From Caccovicinus sp051878975 (GTDB taxonomy: Bacteria > Bacillota > Clostridia > Lachnospirales > Lachnospiraceae): a stretch of 22,282 bases of DNA. Location: positions 1-22,282 of the forward strand of contig JBJELD010000017.1 in NCBI GenBank assembly GCA_051878975.1. The letters are read 5' to 3'. The position numbers were made by a program, and so were the translations under genes. Shown here in pieces: positions 1 to 6,908 of the stretch. Under the pieces are notes generated by a model that saw nothing but the letters and a program-made list of their open reading frames with translations, was not told the DNA's origin and searched no databases. Numbering within the stretch: position 1 is the stretch's first letter; each line of letters begins with the position of its first letter.

Positions 1-224
1 ATAACGGGCGGGGGATTGCGGTCAAGGACCTGCCGAACATTTTCGACCGCTTTTACCGGGCGGATTCTTCACGGAATTCAAAGGGCGGAAGCGGAATCGG
101 TCTTTCTATCGTAAGAAAAATCATCGAGGACCACGGAGGAAGAATCTGGGCTACCAGTAAGGAGGGAATCGGCACGGAGATTCATTTTGTCCTCAGAAAA
201 TATCAGGAGGTAATACAGGAATGA
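1..224 (+). CDS. Sensor histidine kinase, C-terminal end only (partial)
   Basis: The reading frame enters the window at base 3 and ends with TGA at 222-224, so only about 73 C-terminal residues are visible. They hold the HATPase_c half of a histidine kinase ATP-binding domain: the NGRGI part of the G1 box, the F-box region (IFDRFYRAD) and the G2 box (GSGIGLSIVRKIIEDHGG). The family autophosphorylates a histidine and passes the phosphate to a response regulator. The stop overlaps the regulator start as ATGA, which implies translational coupling and a cognate pair. The sensor domain that would show the stimulus lies outside the window, so the signal is unknown. Confidence 0.93.
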   Translation, partial: NGRGIAVKDLPNIFDRFYRADSSRNSKGGSGIGLSIVRKIIEDHGGRIWATSKEGIGTEIHFVLRKYQEVIQE

Positions 225-910
225 GCAGGATACTCATTATTGAAGACGAAGAAACCATAGCGGAGCTGGAAAAGGATTATCTGGAGCTGAGCGGCTTTGA
301 GGTAGAAATTGAAAATGACGGCACCGTAGGCCTGGAACGGGCTTTAAACGAGGACTTTGATCTGTTTATTCTGGACCTGATGCTTCCCGGTACGGACGGC
401 TTTGAAATCTGCCGCCGTATCCGTGAGGGGAAAAATACTCCGATTCTGATGGTATCGGCCAAAAAAGAGGATATTGACAAGATCCGCGGTCTTGGCCTGG
501 GGGCAGATGATTATATCACCAAGCCCTTCAGTCCCAGTGAGATGGTGGCCCGTGTGAAGGCACATCTGGCGCGGTATGAGCGCCTGATCGGAAGTGGTAT
601 GCCGGCCAATGATGTGATCGAAATCCGCGGACTGAAGATTGATAAGACCGCCCGCCGGGTTTGGGTCAACGGAGAGGAAAAAAATTTTACTACCAAAGAA
701 TTCGATCTTCTGACCTTCCTGGCCCAGAATCCGAACCATGTTTTCACGAAAGAAGAGCTGTTCTCCAAAATCTGGGACATGGAATCCGTGGGAGACATTG
801 CGACCGTGACGGTGCACATTAAAAAAATTCGGGAAAAGATTGAATTTAATACGGCAAAGCCGCAGTATATTGAAACAATCTGGGGCGTAGGATACCGCTT
901 TAAGGTATAG
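221..910 (+). CDS. OmpR/PhoB-family response regulator
   Basis: This 229-residue protein has a receiver domain (about 1-120) and a winged-helix DNA-binding domain (about 130-227). The receiver shows the acidic pocket E8-D9-E10, the phosphoacceptor D52 in LDLMLPG, the switch residue S79 and the conserved K101 in ITKPF. The C-terminal part has the TTKEFDLLTFLAQNP and VTVHIKKIREKIE helices and ends in the usual GVGYRF strand. The start ATG overlaps the kinase stop, with AGGAGG ten bases upstream at 205-210. It is probably a DNA-binding activator or repressor controlled by the upstream kinase. It resembles PhoP/VanR-type regulators in general, but nothing here assigns a regulon. It is not adjacent to the pst operon, so calling it PhoB would be a guess. 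Confidence 0.95.
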   Translation: MSRILIIEDEETIAELEKDYLELSGFEVEIENDGTVGLERALNEDFDLFILDLMLPGTDGFEICRRIREGKNTPILMVSAKKEDIDKIRGLGLGADDYITKPFSPSEMVARVKAHLARYERLIGSGMPANDVIEIRGLKIDKTARRVWVNGEEKNFTTKEFDLLTFLAQNPNHVFTKEELFSKIWDMESVGDIATVTVHIKKIREKIEFNTAKPQYIETIWGVGYRFKV

Positions 911-950
911 AGCGTCTGGCAGCTTGATTGGAATAACCAAAATCGAAATA

Positions 951-1007
951 CAAAAAGAGAATGAACATATCCGGAATCCAACGGATCGTTTATTCTCTTT
1001 TTGTTTT
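951..1007. terminator. Bidirectional intrinsic terminator
   Basis: Arms 951-966 and 988-1003 pair over 16 positions (CAAAAAGAGAAT core, one G-U wobble), with an inner ATCCG/CGGAT extension. A-rich and T-rich flanks lie on the two sides. It serves the response regulator from the left and the AraC-type gene from the right. The AraC-gene stop codon (990-992, minus strand) lies inside the right arm. Confidence 0.8.
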
Positions 1008-1877
1008 GGGGGAAATGGCTTCTTCTGCCTGAAGCTGTTTGCGGAATTCGGAAGGCGACATGCCGCACTGCTTTTTAAAAAGGCGGCTGAAATACAGGGG
1101 ATTTTCATAGCCTACAATATTGGAAATTTCCGTTACATTATATGCCGTATTTTCCAGCAGACTCTGCGCATTGGAAATCCGGAGCGACAGGATATACTGC
1201 GTCGGAGTGGAGCCGGTGTATTCCTTAAAACTTCGAATAAACCAGCTGATGCTCATTCCATGCTGGCTGGCATAGGACTCGATGCGGATCGGAAGATGAT
1301 AATTCTCATGGAAATAACGCACCGCGGCATCCATTTCCTCCATCAGAAATGGGCTTTGCTTTTTGGGCTTTTTTTCCTGGAGCCGGTGGATCATGATAAA
1401 CAGCATCCGCAGACAACAGACCAGCACTTCTTCATAATCTTCTCTGCACAGCTTGAGTTCGTGTATCATCTGCAGAAAGATCCGCTTATAATCCAGAGTC
1501 GTACCGGTATGGATCACATGCTCCTGATCCGAAAAGCCATAGCTCCTCAGAATATTTTTTACATCATAGCCGGTAAAGTGTACCCAGTACACCTCTGTGC
1601 GGTCGATTCCGTAGTAATAGTACCGCTGTTCTTCCTTGGGCCGGTACAATACCATATTTCCGGCAGTCACGATTTCCTCTTTGCCGTTGAAATAAAAGTG
1701 TGCTTTTCCGGAAGCGATATAGAGAAGCTGATAGTCGAGACGCCCGCGGGGGCGGTGAGTAGGAAGCTTGGGACGGGTGAACAGACGATAGGTTCCGCAG
1801 CTTCCCACAAAAAGCGGATGCTTTTTATCTTTGAAGTCAACACGTGAGTTGTGCCAGTAGGCATTGTCCGTATACAT
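990..1877 (-). CDS. AraC-family transcriptional regulator of the lactose locus
   Basis: The 295-residue protein has an N-terminal cupin-type ligand-binding domain (about 15-150, with PRGRLDYQLLYIASGKAHF and the GNMVLYRP turn). A C-terminal double helix-turn-helix follows (about 181-282, with SISWFIRSFKEYTG and the GYENPLYFSRLFKKQCGMSPSEFR signature). This is the standard layout of sugar-responsive AraC/MelR-type activators. The start is supported by AAGGAGG about seven bases upstream (minus strand, near 1885-1891). It is divergent from the beta-galactosidase gene, and the 193-bp gap holds its own promoter. The likely role is activating lacZ and the symporter in response to a galactoside. The inducer cannot be read from the sequence. 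Confidence 0.93.
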   Translation of the reverse strand: MYTDNAYWHNSRVDFKDKKHPLFVGSCGTYRLFTRPKLPTHRPRGRLDYQLLYIASGKAHFYFNGKEEIVTAGNMVLYRPKEEQRYYYYGIDRTEVYWVHFTGYDVKNILRSYGFSDQEHVIHTGTTLDYKRIFLQMIHELKLCREDYEEVLVCCLRMLFIMIHRLQEKKPKKQSPFLMEEMDAAVRYFHENYHLPIRIESYASQHGMSISWFIRSFKEYTGSTPTQYILSLRISNAQSLLENTAYNVTEISNIVGYENPLYFSRLFKKQCGMSPSEFRKQLQAEEAISPKTKRE

Positions 1878-1927
1878 CCTTCTGCCTCCTTCCCGAAAGC
1901 ATCATGACGCGTGGGTATCTGTTCCAT

Positions 1928-1956
1928 ATTGTATCATTTTGTGCATATTTTGTCTA
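1928..1956 (-). promoter_or_regulatory. Promoter of the AraC-family gene
   Basis: Read on the minus strand, TAGACA (1956-1951) and TACAAT (1933-1928) are 17 bp apart, each one base off consensus. Transcription would start near 1921, about 45 bp before the ATG. Confidence 0.7.
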
Positions 1957-1957
1957 T
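1936..1957. promoter_or_regulatory. Tandem 11-bp repeat, candidate AraC-type operator
   Basis: ATTTTGTGCAT (1936-1946) is followed directly by ATTTTGTCTAT (1947-1957), 9 of 11 bases identical and one helical turn apart. It covers the spacer and -35 of the regulator promoter. It also lies about 45-65 bp upstream of the presumed lacZ start, where an activator would sit. Confidence 0.45.
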
Positions 1958-1987
1958 TGGAGTTTATGTAAAATCTGCGTAAAAAGC

Positions 1988-1993
1988 TATAAA
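1988..1993 (+). promoter_or_regulatory. Candidate -10 element of the lacZ promoter
   Basis: TATAAA at 1988-1993 is a good -10, but no recognisable -35 lies 16-18 bp upstream. That is typical of activator-dependent promoters. The implied transcript starts near 2000, giving a leader of about 70 nt. Confidence 0.35.
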
Positions 1994-2070
1994 ATAAAGA
2001 CAACTTAAGGGGTTGACAGCAAGGAAGGCAAAACGAAAACAAATCAAAAAAATGCATAAAGGAGGGGAAC

Positions 2071-5000
2071 ATGATATTACCGCATTATTATGAAAATCTG
2101 CATATCCTGCATGAGAACACTATGCCGGATCGTGCGTACTACATCCCGGCGGCAGAAAGAGAAGATGATCTTGTGGAGCACAGGGAAAAATCCGGTCGTA
2201 TTCAGCTGCTGAACGGGAACTGGAAATTCCGGTATTACGAAAGTATTTATGATCTTAAGGAGCCGTTCTTTCAGACGGATTTTGATTCGTCCGCCTACCC
2301 GACCATCCCGGTACCGGGAGTGTGGCAGCAGTTTGGCTATGACGGTCATCAGTATACCAATTTCCGCTATCCGTTCCCGGTAGATCCGCCGTATGTGCCG
2401 CAGGACAATCCCTGCGGTACATACATTCACCGTTTTCTCTATCAGAAAAAGGAACAGACACCGAAGGTCTTTCTGGAATTTGAAGGAGTGGATTCCTGTT
2501 TCTATGTCTGGCTGAACGGGAAATACGTGGGATACAGCCAGGTTTCTCATGCACTCAGCGAATTCGATGTGTCAGATGTGATCGCTGAGGGGGAGAATGT
2601 GCTTGCCGTGCTTGTGCTGAAGTGGTGCGACGGAAGCTATCTGGAGGATCAGGACAAATTCCGGATGACCGGGATTTTCCGGGATGTGTATCTCATGCAA
2701 AGGCCCAAGCAGGGTATTTTTGACTATTTTATCCGTACCAGCATTGAGGAAGGAAAAGCACAGGTCAGCATCCGGACGAAATATCTGGATCAGACCATTC
2801 CGGTGAAAGCTTCCGTTTTTGATGCGGACGGAGCACTTATTTCTGAATTTATTTATCAGGGAGATACGGAATTTGAAATTGTACAGCCGCATCTGTGGAA
2901 CAGTGAGCAGCCGTACCTTTATACACTGGTCCTTGAGACGGAGCAGGAAGTGATTACGGAGCAGATCGGTATCCGGGAGATCCATGTGGAAGGCAGTGTT
3001 GTTTATATAAATGGAGAGCCGGTTAAATTCCGCGGGGTAAACCGCCATGACTCTGACCCGGTCACCGGCTGCGTCATCGGCGTGGAACAGATGAAAAAGG
3101 ATCTGGAGATGATGAAGCAGCATAATTTTAATGCTATCCGGACCAGTCATTATCCCAATGCGCCCATGTTTTATCAGATGTGTGACCGATATGGATTTTT
3201 TGTGATCGATGAGGCGGACAATGAAAGTCACGGTCCCTGGATGCTCTGCTATGCCAATGATACGGACGAGGAGCGTGCAGGAAGATGGAACGAGCTGATC
3301 TCCGATAATCCGGAATTTAATGAGGCAACGCTGGACCGCACCAAAAAGCTGGTGGAGCGGGATAAAAACCGTCCGTGTGTAGTGATCTGGTCCATGGGAA
3401 ATGAGGGCGGCTACGGCTGTACCTTTGAACAGGCTCTGCAGTGGACCAAACAGTTTGATCCGGATCGTCTGACTCATTACGAGAGCGCTTACTATAAGGG
3501 GCGGAGGAGAAAATACGATTACTCTAATCTGGATCTTTACAGCCGCATGTACCCGTCCTTTGAGCAGGTTGAGGAGTACTGCGAATCCGGTCCGGATAAG
3601 CCGTATATTTTGTGCGAGTACTGCCATTCCATGGGAAACGGAGCGGGAGATTATGAGGATTATTTTGAATTGATCGAGAAATATGACTGCATCTGCGGAG
3701 CGTTTGTCTGGGAGTGGTGTGATCATGCTATTTATAAAGGGAAAGCAGAGAACGGAAAGGATCGTTATTTCTATGGGGGTGACCATCAGGAATATCCGCA
3801 TGACGGCAATTTCTGCATGGATGGGCTGGTATACCCGGATCGGACTCCGCACAAGGGACTGCTGGAATACAAAAACGTTCACCGACCGGCGCGCGTGGTT
3901 TCTTATCGGCAGGAAGAGGGCCTGCTGACTCTGAAAAATGAGATGAACTATGTGGATTTACGTGATTACCTGAATATTTCCTGGCAGGTCAGCTGTGACG
4001 GAAGAATTGCTGCAGCCGGACAGCTGGATCCTGCCGATTTCCCGGAAATTAAACCACACAGGACCGGAATACTTGCACTTCCGATCGAGATTCCGAAGAC
4101 CGGACGGACTTATTTAAAGGTGACCTATACACTGAAAAACGAAGAAGCATTCCGGAAACAGGGTCATGTGCTGGGCTTCGATGAGATCCTTCTGACAAAT
4201 GAAGACGGTACCAACGGGGTGGTTGCAGAGCTCCTGGCCGGATCACAAAAAGCGGCGTCCGGAAAAAAGAAGCTGGAGGTATCAGAAAATGAGAAGCAGC
4301 TGATTATCCGGGGAGAAGATTTCCTTTACACCTACAGCAAGCTGTATGGAATCTTTGAACAGCTGGAGTTGGACGGGGAAGCGCTTCTGGATCGTCCGAT
4401 GGAGGTCAGTCTCTGGAGAGCGCCGACGGATAATGACATGTATCTGAAACGGGAATGGCAGAAGGCTATGTATGATCACGCGGCATCCAGAGCGTATGGG
4501 ACCAGCTATACGCTGACGGACACCAGCCTGGAGATCCAGAGTCGGATGGCCATGACAGCCGTCACAGTACAGCGGATGATGAAGATCGATACCGTATGGC
4601 AGATCAGCAGCAGCGGTCAGATTTCAGTCCGCATGAATGTGACGAGAAATCTGGATTTTCCGGAGCTTCCGAGGTTCGGTCTGCGTTTATTCCTTCCAAA
4701 GAACATGGAACAGGTTACCTATTTTGGCCTGGGACCGGAAGAAAGCTATATCGATAAGCGCAGAGCCTCCAGCCACGGCGTTTACTGCGCAAGGGCCGCA
4801 GAACTGCATGAGGATTATTTGAAGCCGCAGGAAAACGGCAGTCACTGTGACTGCGATTATGTGGTGCTGCAGGGAGAAACCTGCAGCCTGACGGCATACG
4901 GCACAACACCGTTTTCTTTCAATGTGTCGGTTTATACACAGGAGGAGCTGACGGAGAAAAAGCACAGCTGGGAACTGGTTCCCTGCGGCAGTGTCGTTCT

Positions 5001-5148
5001 GAATCTGGATTTCAAGCAGAACGGCATCGGATCGAACAGCTGCGGTCCAAGACTTCTGGAACCATATCGGTTTGATGAGGAAGCCTTTACCTTTGCATTA
5101 AAGCTTTGGCCGAAGCGGCATAAAAGATTGGGGGGAAATTTACAATGA
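2071..5148 (+). CDS. lacZ: Beta-galactosidase, glycoside hydrolase family 2 (LacZ type)
   Basis: This cytoplasmic enzyme of 1025 residues, with no signal peptide, hydrolyses terminal beta-galactosides such as lactose. The order is the usual GH2 one. An N-terminal jelly-roll domain (WKFRYYES onward, VPGVWQQFGYDGHQYTNFRYPFP) comes first and two immunoglobulin-like domains follow. The TIM barrel begins at FRGVNRHDSDP and the C-terminal small-chain domain at about 720-1015. The acid/base Glu is E445 (SMGNEGG) and the nucleophile is E516 (ILCEYCHSMGNG), 71 residues apart as expected. The length matches E. coli LacZ. AAAGGAGG at 2058-2065 fixes the start. The last codons overlap the symporter start as ATGA, so uptake and hydrolysis are translationally coupled. 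The exact galactoside preference cannot be read from sequence. Confidence 0.97.
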   Translation: MILPHYYENLHILHENTMPDRAYYIPAAEREDDLVEHREKSGRIQLLNGNWKFRYYESIYDLKEPFFQTDFDSSAYPTIPVPGVWQQFGYDGHQYTNFRYPFPVDPPYVPQDNPCGTYIHRFLYQKKEQTPKVFLEFEGVDSCFYVWLNGKYVGYSQVSHALSEFDVSDVIAEGENVLAVLVLKWCDGSYLEDQDKFRMTGIFRDVYLMQRPKQGIFDYFIRTSIEEGKAQVSIRTKYLDQTIPVKASVFDADGALISEFIYQGDTEFEIVQPHLWNSEQPYLYTLVLETEQEVITEQIGIREIHVEGSVVYINGEPVKFRGVNRHDSDPVTGCVIGVEQMKKDLEMMKQHNFNAIRTSHYPNAPMFYQMCDRYGFFVIDEADNESHGPWMLCYANDTDEERAGRWNELISDNPEFNEATLDRTKKLVERDKNRPCVVIWSMGNEGGYGCTFEQALQWTKQFDPDRLTHYESAYYKGRRRKYDYSNLDLYSRMYPSFEQVEEYCESGPDKPYILCEYCHSMGNGAGDYEDYFELIEKYDCICGAFVWEWCDHAIYKGKAENGKDRYFYGGDHQEYPHDGNFCMDGLVYPDRTPHKGLLEYKNVHRPARVVSYRQEEGLLTLKNEMNYVDLRDYLNISWQVSCDGRIAAAGQLDPADFPEIKPHRTGILALPIEIPKTGRTYLKVTYTLKNEEAFRKQGHVLGFDEILLTNEDGTNGVVAELLAGSQKAASGKKKLEVSENEKQLIIRGEDFLYTYSKLYGIFEQLELDGEALLDRPMEVSLWRAPTDNDMYLKREWQKAMYDHAASRAYGTSYTLTDTSLEIQSRMAMTAVTVQRMMKIDTVWQISSSGQISVRMNVTRNLDFPELPRFGLRLFLPKNMEQVTYFGLGPEESYIDKRRASSHGVYCARAAELHEDYLKPQENGSHCDCDYVVLQGETCSLTAYGTTPFSFNVSVYTQEELTEKKHSWELVPCGSVVLNLDFKQNGIGSNSCGPRLLEPYRFDEEAFTFALKLWPKRHKRLGGNLQ

Positions 5149-6536
5149 AAGAGAAAACGTATTTAAAATGGTACAATAAAGTGGGTTATGGTTCTGGTGA
5201 TATTGCCGGAAATGTGGTGTACGCATTCCTGTCTTCGTTTGTCATGATCTATCTGACCAATTCAATTGGTCTGAATGCCGGAATCGTCGGAACTTTGATT
5301 GCGGTATCCAAGCTGTTTGATGGAATTACAGATGTGTTTTTCGGCTCGATGATTGATAAAACGCATTCCAGGATGGGCAAGGCGCGTCCATGGATGTTTT
5401 ACGGGTATTTCGGCTGCGCGCTGGCGCTGATTGCGATTTTTGCAGTTCCCACAAGTCTTGGCCAGACGGCGCAGTATGCCTGGTTCTTTATTGCCTATAC
5501 CCTGTTAAACGCGGTGTTTTATACGGCCAATAATATTGCCTACTCTGCGCTGACTTCTCTGATTACCAAGAACAGCAAGGAGCGTGTTCAGATGGGTTCT
5601 TACCGGTTTATGTTTGCATTTGCCACCAGTCTGCTGATCCAGTCCGTTACCCTGCAGTTTGTCCGTATGATGGGCGGCGGAGCAGAAGGCTGGAGAACGG
5701 TCGCCATAATCTATGCTGTTATTGGTCTGATCGTGAATTCTCTGTCAGTATTTTCGGTCAAAGAGCTGACGGAGGAAGAGCTGGCAGAGGGAGAAGAGAC
5801 AGATGCACAATATCGGGAAGAGGAAAAGTACGGACTGCTGGATGCATTCCGGATTCTGATTCATAATAAATATTATCTGATGATCTGCGGAACGTATATC
5901 CTGCAGCAGATTTATTCTGCCATGATCAATATGGGTGTATACTTTATGACCTATGTGCTGTTTAATGAAAATCTGTACGGCGTGTTTTCCTGGGCCGTAA
6001 ATATTCCGTTAATTCTTGCTCTTGTCTTCACGCCGTCTCTGGTGGCAAAGTGGAACGGAATGTACAAGCTGAATGTCATGAGCTACGGGCTTGCGACGGT
6101 CGGCCGTCTGCTGGTGGTTGTGGCCGGGTACCTGGGCAGCGTGCCGCTAATGCTTGCGTTTACTGCGCTGGCAGCCATCGGACAGGGACCGTGGCAGGGA
6201 GACATGAACGCAGTCATTGCCACCTGTTCGGAATATACCTGGCTGAAGGACGGCAAGCGGGTGGACGGTACCATGTATTCCTGTACGTCCCTTGGCGTAA
6301 AGCTGGGCGGCGGACTGGGCACCGCGATTGCAGGGTGGCTTCTGGCGGCGAGCGGATTCGACGGAACGCTGGCAGTACAGGCGTCTTCCACGATCCGGAT
6401 GCTGCATGTGATGTATCTGTGGATTCCATTTGTCATTGACCTGATCATTACCGTCGTTCTTTCCAGAATGAAGGTGGAGCAGGCCGTTCTGGAACTGAAG
6501 GCAGAATCGGTTCCGGCTTCCGGCAGCGAAGCATAG
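5145..6536 (+). CDS. GPH-family (MelB/LacS-like) sugar:cation symporter
   Basis: This 463-residue polytopic membrane protein has about 12 hydrophobic segments. The N-terminus (YNKVGYGSGDIAGN) and the SKLFDGITDVFFGSMIDKT region are hallmarks of the glycoside-pentoside-hexuronide:cation symporters. D59 and D63 in the second segment correspond to the cation-binding Asp pair of MelB. The next cytoplasmic loop, with R-x-G-K-A-R-P-W, is also typical. No fused IIA domain of the LacS kind is present. The start is embedded in the lacZ stop and is preceded by a G-rich site (5130-5135). It most likely imports lactose or another beta-galactoside with Na+ or H+ for the enzyme encoded upstream. Other glycosides are possible because the family is broad. 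Confidence 0.93.
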   Translation: MKEKTYLKWYNKVGYGSGDIAGNVVYAFLSSFVMIYLTNSIGLNAGIVGTLIAVSKLFDGITDVFFGSMIDKTHSRMGKARPWMFYGYFGCALALIAIFAVPTSLGQTAQYAWFFIAYTLLNAVFYTANNIAYSALTSLITKNSKERVQMGSYRFMFAFATSLLIQSVTLQFVRMMGGGAEGWRTVAIIYAVIGLIVNSLSVFSVKELTEEELAEGEETDAQYREEEKYGLLDAFRILIHNKYYLMICGTYILQQIYSAMINMGVYFMTYVLFNENLYGVFSWAVNIPLILALVFTPSLVAKWNGMYKLNVMSYGLATVGRLLVVVAGYLGSVPLMLAFTALAAIGQGPWQGDMNAVIATCSEYTWLKDGKRVDGTMYSCTSLGVKLGGGLGTAIAGWLLAASGFDGTLAVQASSTIRMLHVMYLWIPFVIDLIITVVLSRMKVEQAVLELKAESVPASGSEA

Positions 6537-6545
6537 ATCCAAAAC

Positions 6546-6583
6546 AAAAATGGGCGTTTTTTTAACAAAAAGCGCCCGTTTTT
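6546..6583. terminator. Intrinsic terminator after the lactose operon
   Basis: The hairpin has a GGGCG/CGCCC core (6552-6556 with 6573-6577). The stem extends inward through T/A pairs and outward through A5/T5 flanks. It begins 10 bp after the symporter stop. The A-rich left flank could allow use from the minus strand, but no minus gene ends here. Confidence 0.85.
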
Positions 6584-6604
6584 GCCGCCTTTTGATATGT
6601 TATG

Positions 6605-6730
6605 ATGAAAGACAATTAAAAGAATGAGGAGGCAGCCGGGGAAGATAAGGAGGAACTGGAGTTTTCGCTGCTGGATCTTCTGGATTCGGAAAAACTGAAG
6701 GAATTGCTGGTGGAGTATTTGTCAGAGTGA
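6605..6730 (+). pseudogene. Possible small-ORF remnant
   Basis: ATG at 6605 opens a frame that stops after four codons (TAA 6617-6619). The same frame then runs open from 6620 to TGA 6728-6730 and would encode 36 residues. They are strongly acidic and helix-forming (EELEFSLLDLLDSEKLKELL). There is no ATG, GTG or TTG with a proper ribosome site in the second part, although AAGGAGG occurs at 6646-6652. It could be a small gene broken by one nonsense change, or chance. I do not recognise the peptide. Confidence 0.25.
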
Positions 6731-6770
6731 CGAATAGCAGCCGGTTGAATATCGGATTGAAAATGACGGC

Positions 6771-6799
6771 TTGACATTCTTGCGGAAGTCTGTTAAACT
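6771..6799 (+). promoter_or_regulatory. Strong promoter of the helicase leader
   Basis: TTGACA (6771-6776) and TAAACT (6794-6799) are separated by exactly 17 bp. Transcription should start near 6806. The transcript meets a terminator within about 60 nt. Confidence 0.8.
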
Positions 6800-6805
6800 G
6801 AACAA

Positions 6806-6866
6806 GCTGTTAAGTATGTAACGAGAGGATGAAAAGCCTTAAGCGGCTGACTCCTCTCGTTTTTTT
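6806..6866 (+). ncRNA. Short leader RNA of the helicase gene (attenuator or small RNA)
   Basis: The interval runs from the inferred start to the end of the T-run and would give an RNA of about 60 nt. Its 3' half is the terminator described separately. It contains only a start-stop pair (ATGTAA at 6816-6821), with no leader peptide. I do not recognise a named riboswitch class. Autoregulation of cold-shock-type helicases through their leaders is known in bacteria. Applying it here is inference. Confidence 0.4.
6822..6866 (+). terminator. Early intrinsic terminator upstream of the helicase
   Basis: CGAGAGGA (6822-6829) pairs perfectly with TCCTCTCG (6852-6859), followed by seven T. An inner AGCC/GGCT stem (6835-6838 with 6845-6848) stacks above an asymmetric internal loop. 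It separates the only strong promoter from the helicase gene, so expression needs read-through or a second, weak promoter. Confidence 0.85.
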
Positions 6867-6908
6867 CCGGTTATAAATGTACAGATGCAGAAAGGACAGA
6901 CAGAATAG

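Larger units (their letters stand above)
6584..6908 (+). other. Gene-poor interval between lactose operon and helicase
   Basis: No ordinary gene is seen here. The interval holds a short acidic open stretch (6620-6730), a strong promoter (6771-6799) and an early terminator (6822-6866). A 42-bp piece with a weak, distant AAAGGA (6890-6895) then leads to the helicase start. Confidence 0.7.

Noticed and set aside
221..910. Calling the left-edge two-component pair PhoP-PhoR because a pst operon is in the window
   Set aside because: The pair is 9 kb away, separated by unrelated operons, and the sensor part of the kinase is not visible.
924..1847. Long plus-strand open frame of 307 codons opposite the AraC-type gene
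   Set aside because: It is a shadow of the AraC gene, has no ribosome site, and its protein shows no recognisable domain. The minus-strand frame has clear AraC motifs.
2013..2041. Perfect TTGACA at 2013-2018 as the lacZ promoter -35
   Set aside because: The sequence 16-18 bp downstream is AAAACA-like with no -10 resemblance. The TATAAA at 1988-1993 fits better.
2572..3882. 436-codon minus-strand open frame inside lacZ
   Set aside because: It is antisense to conserved GH2 catalytic motifs, with low-complexity His/Ile-rich composition typical of a reverse-frame shadow.
6816..6821. ATGTAA start-stop as a regulatory minimal ORF in the helicase leader
   Set aside because: No Shine-Dalgarno precedes it, and a start codon followed by a stop is expected by chance at this length.
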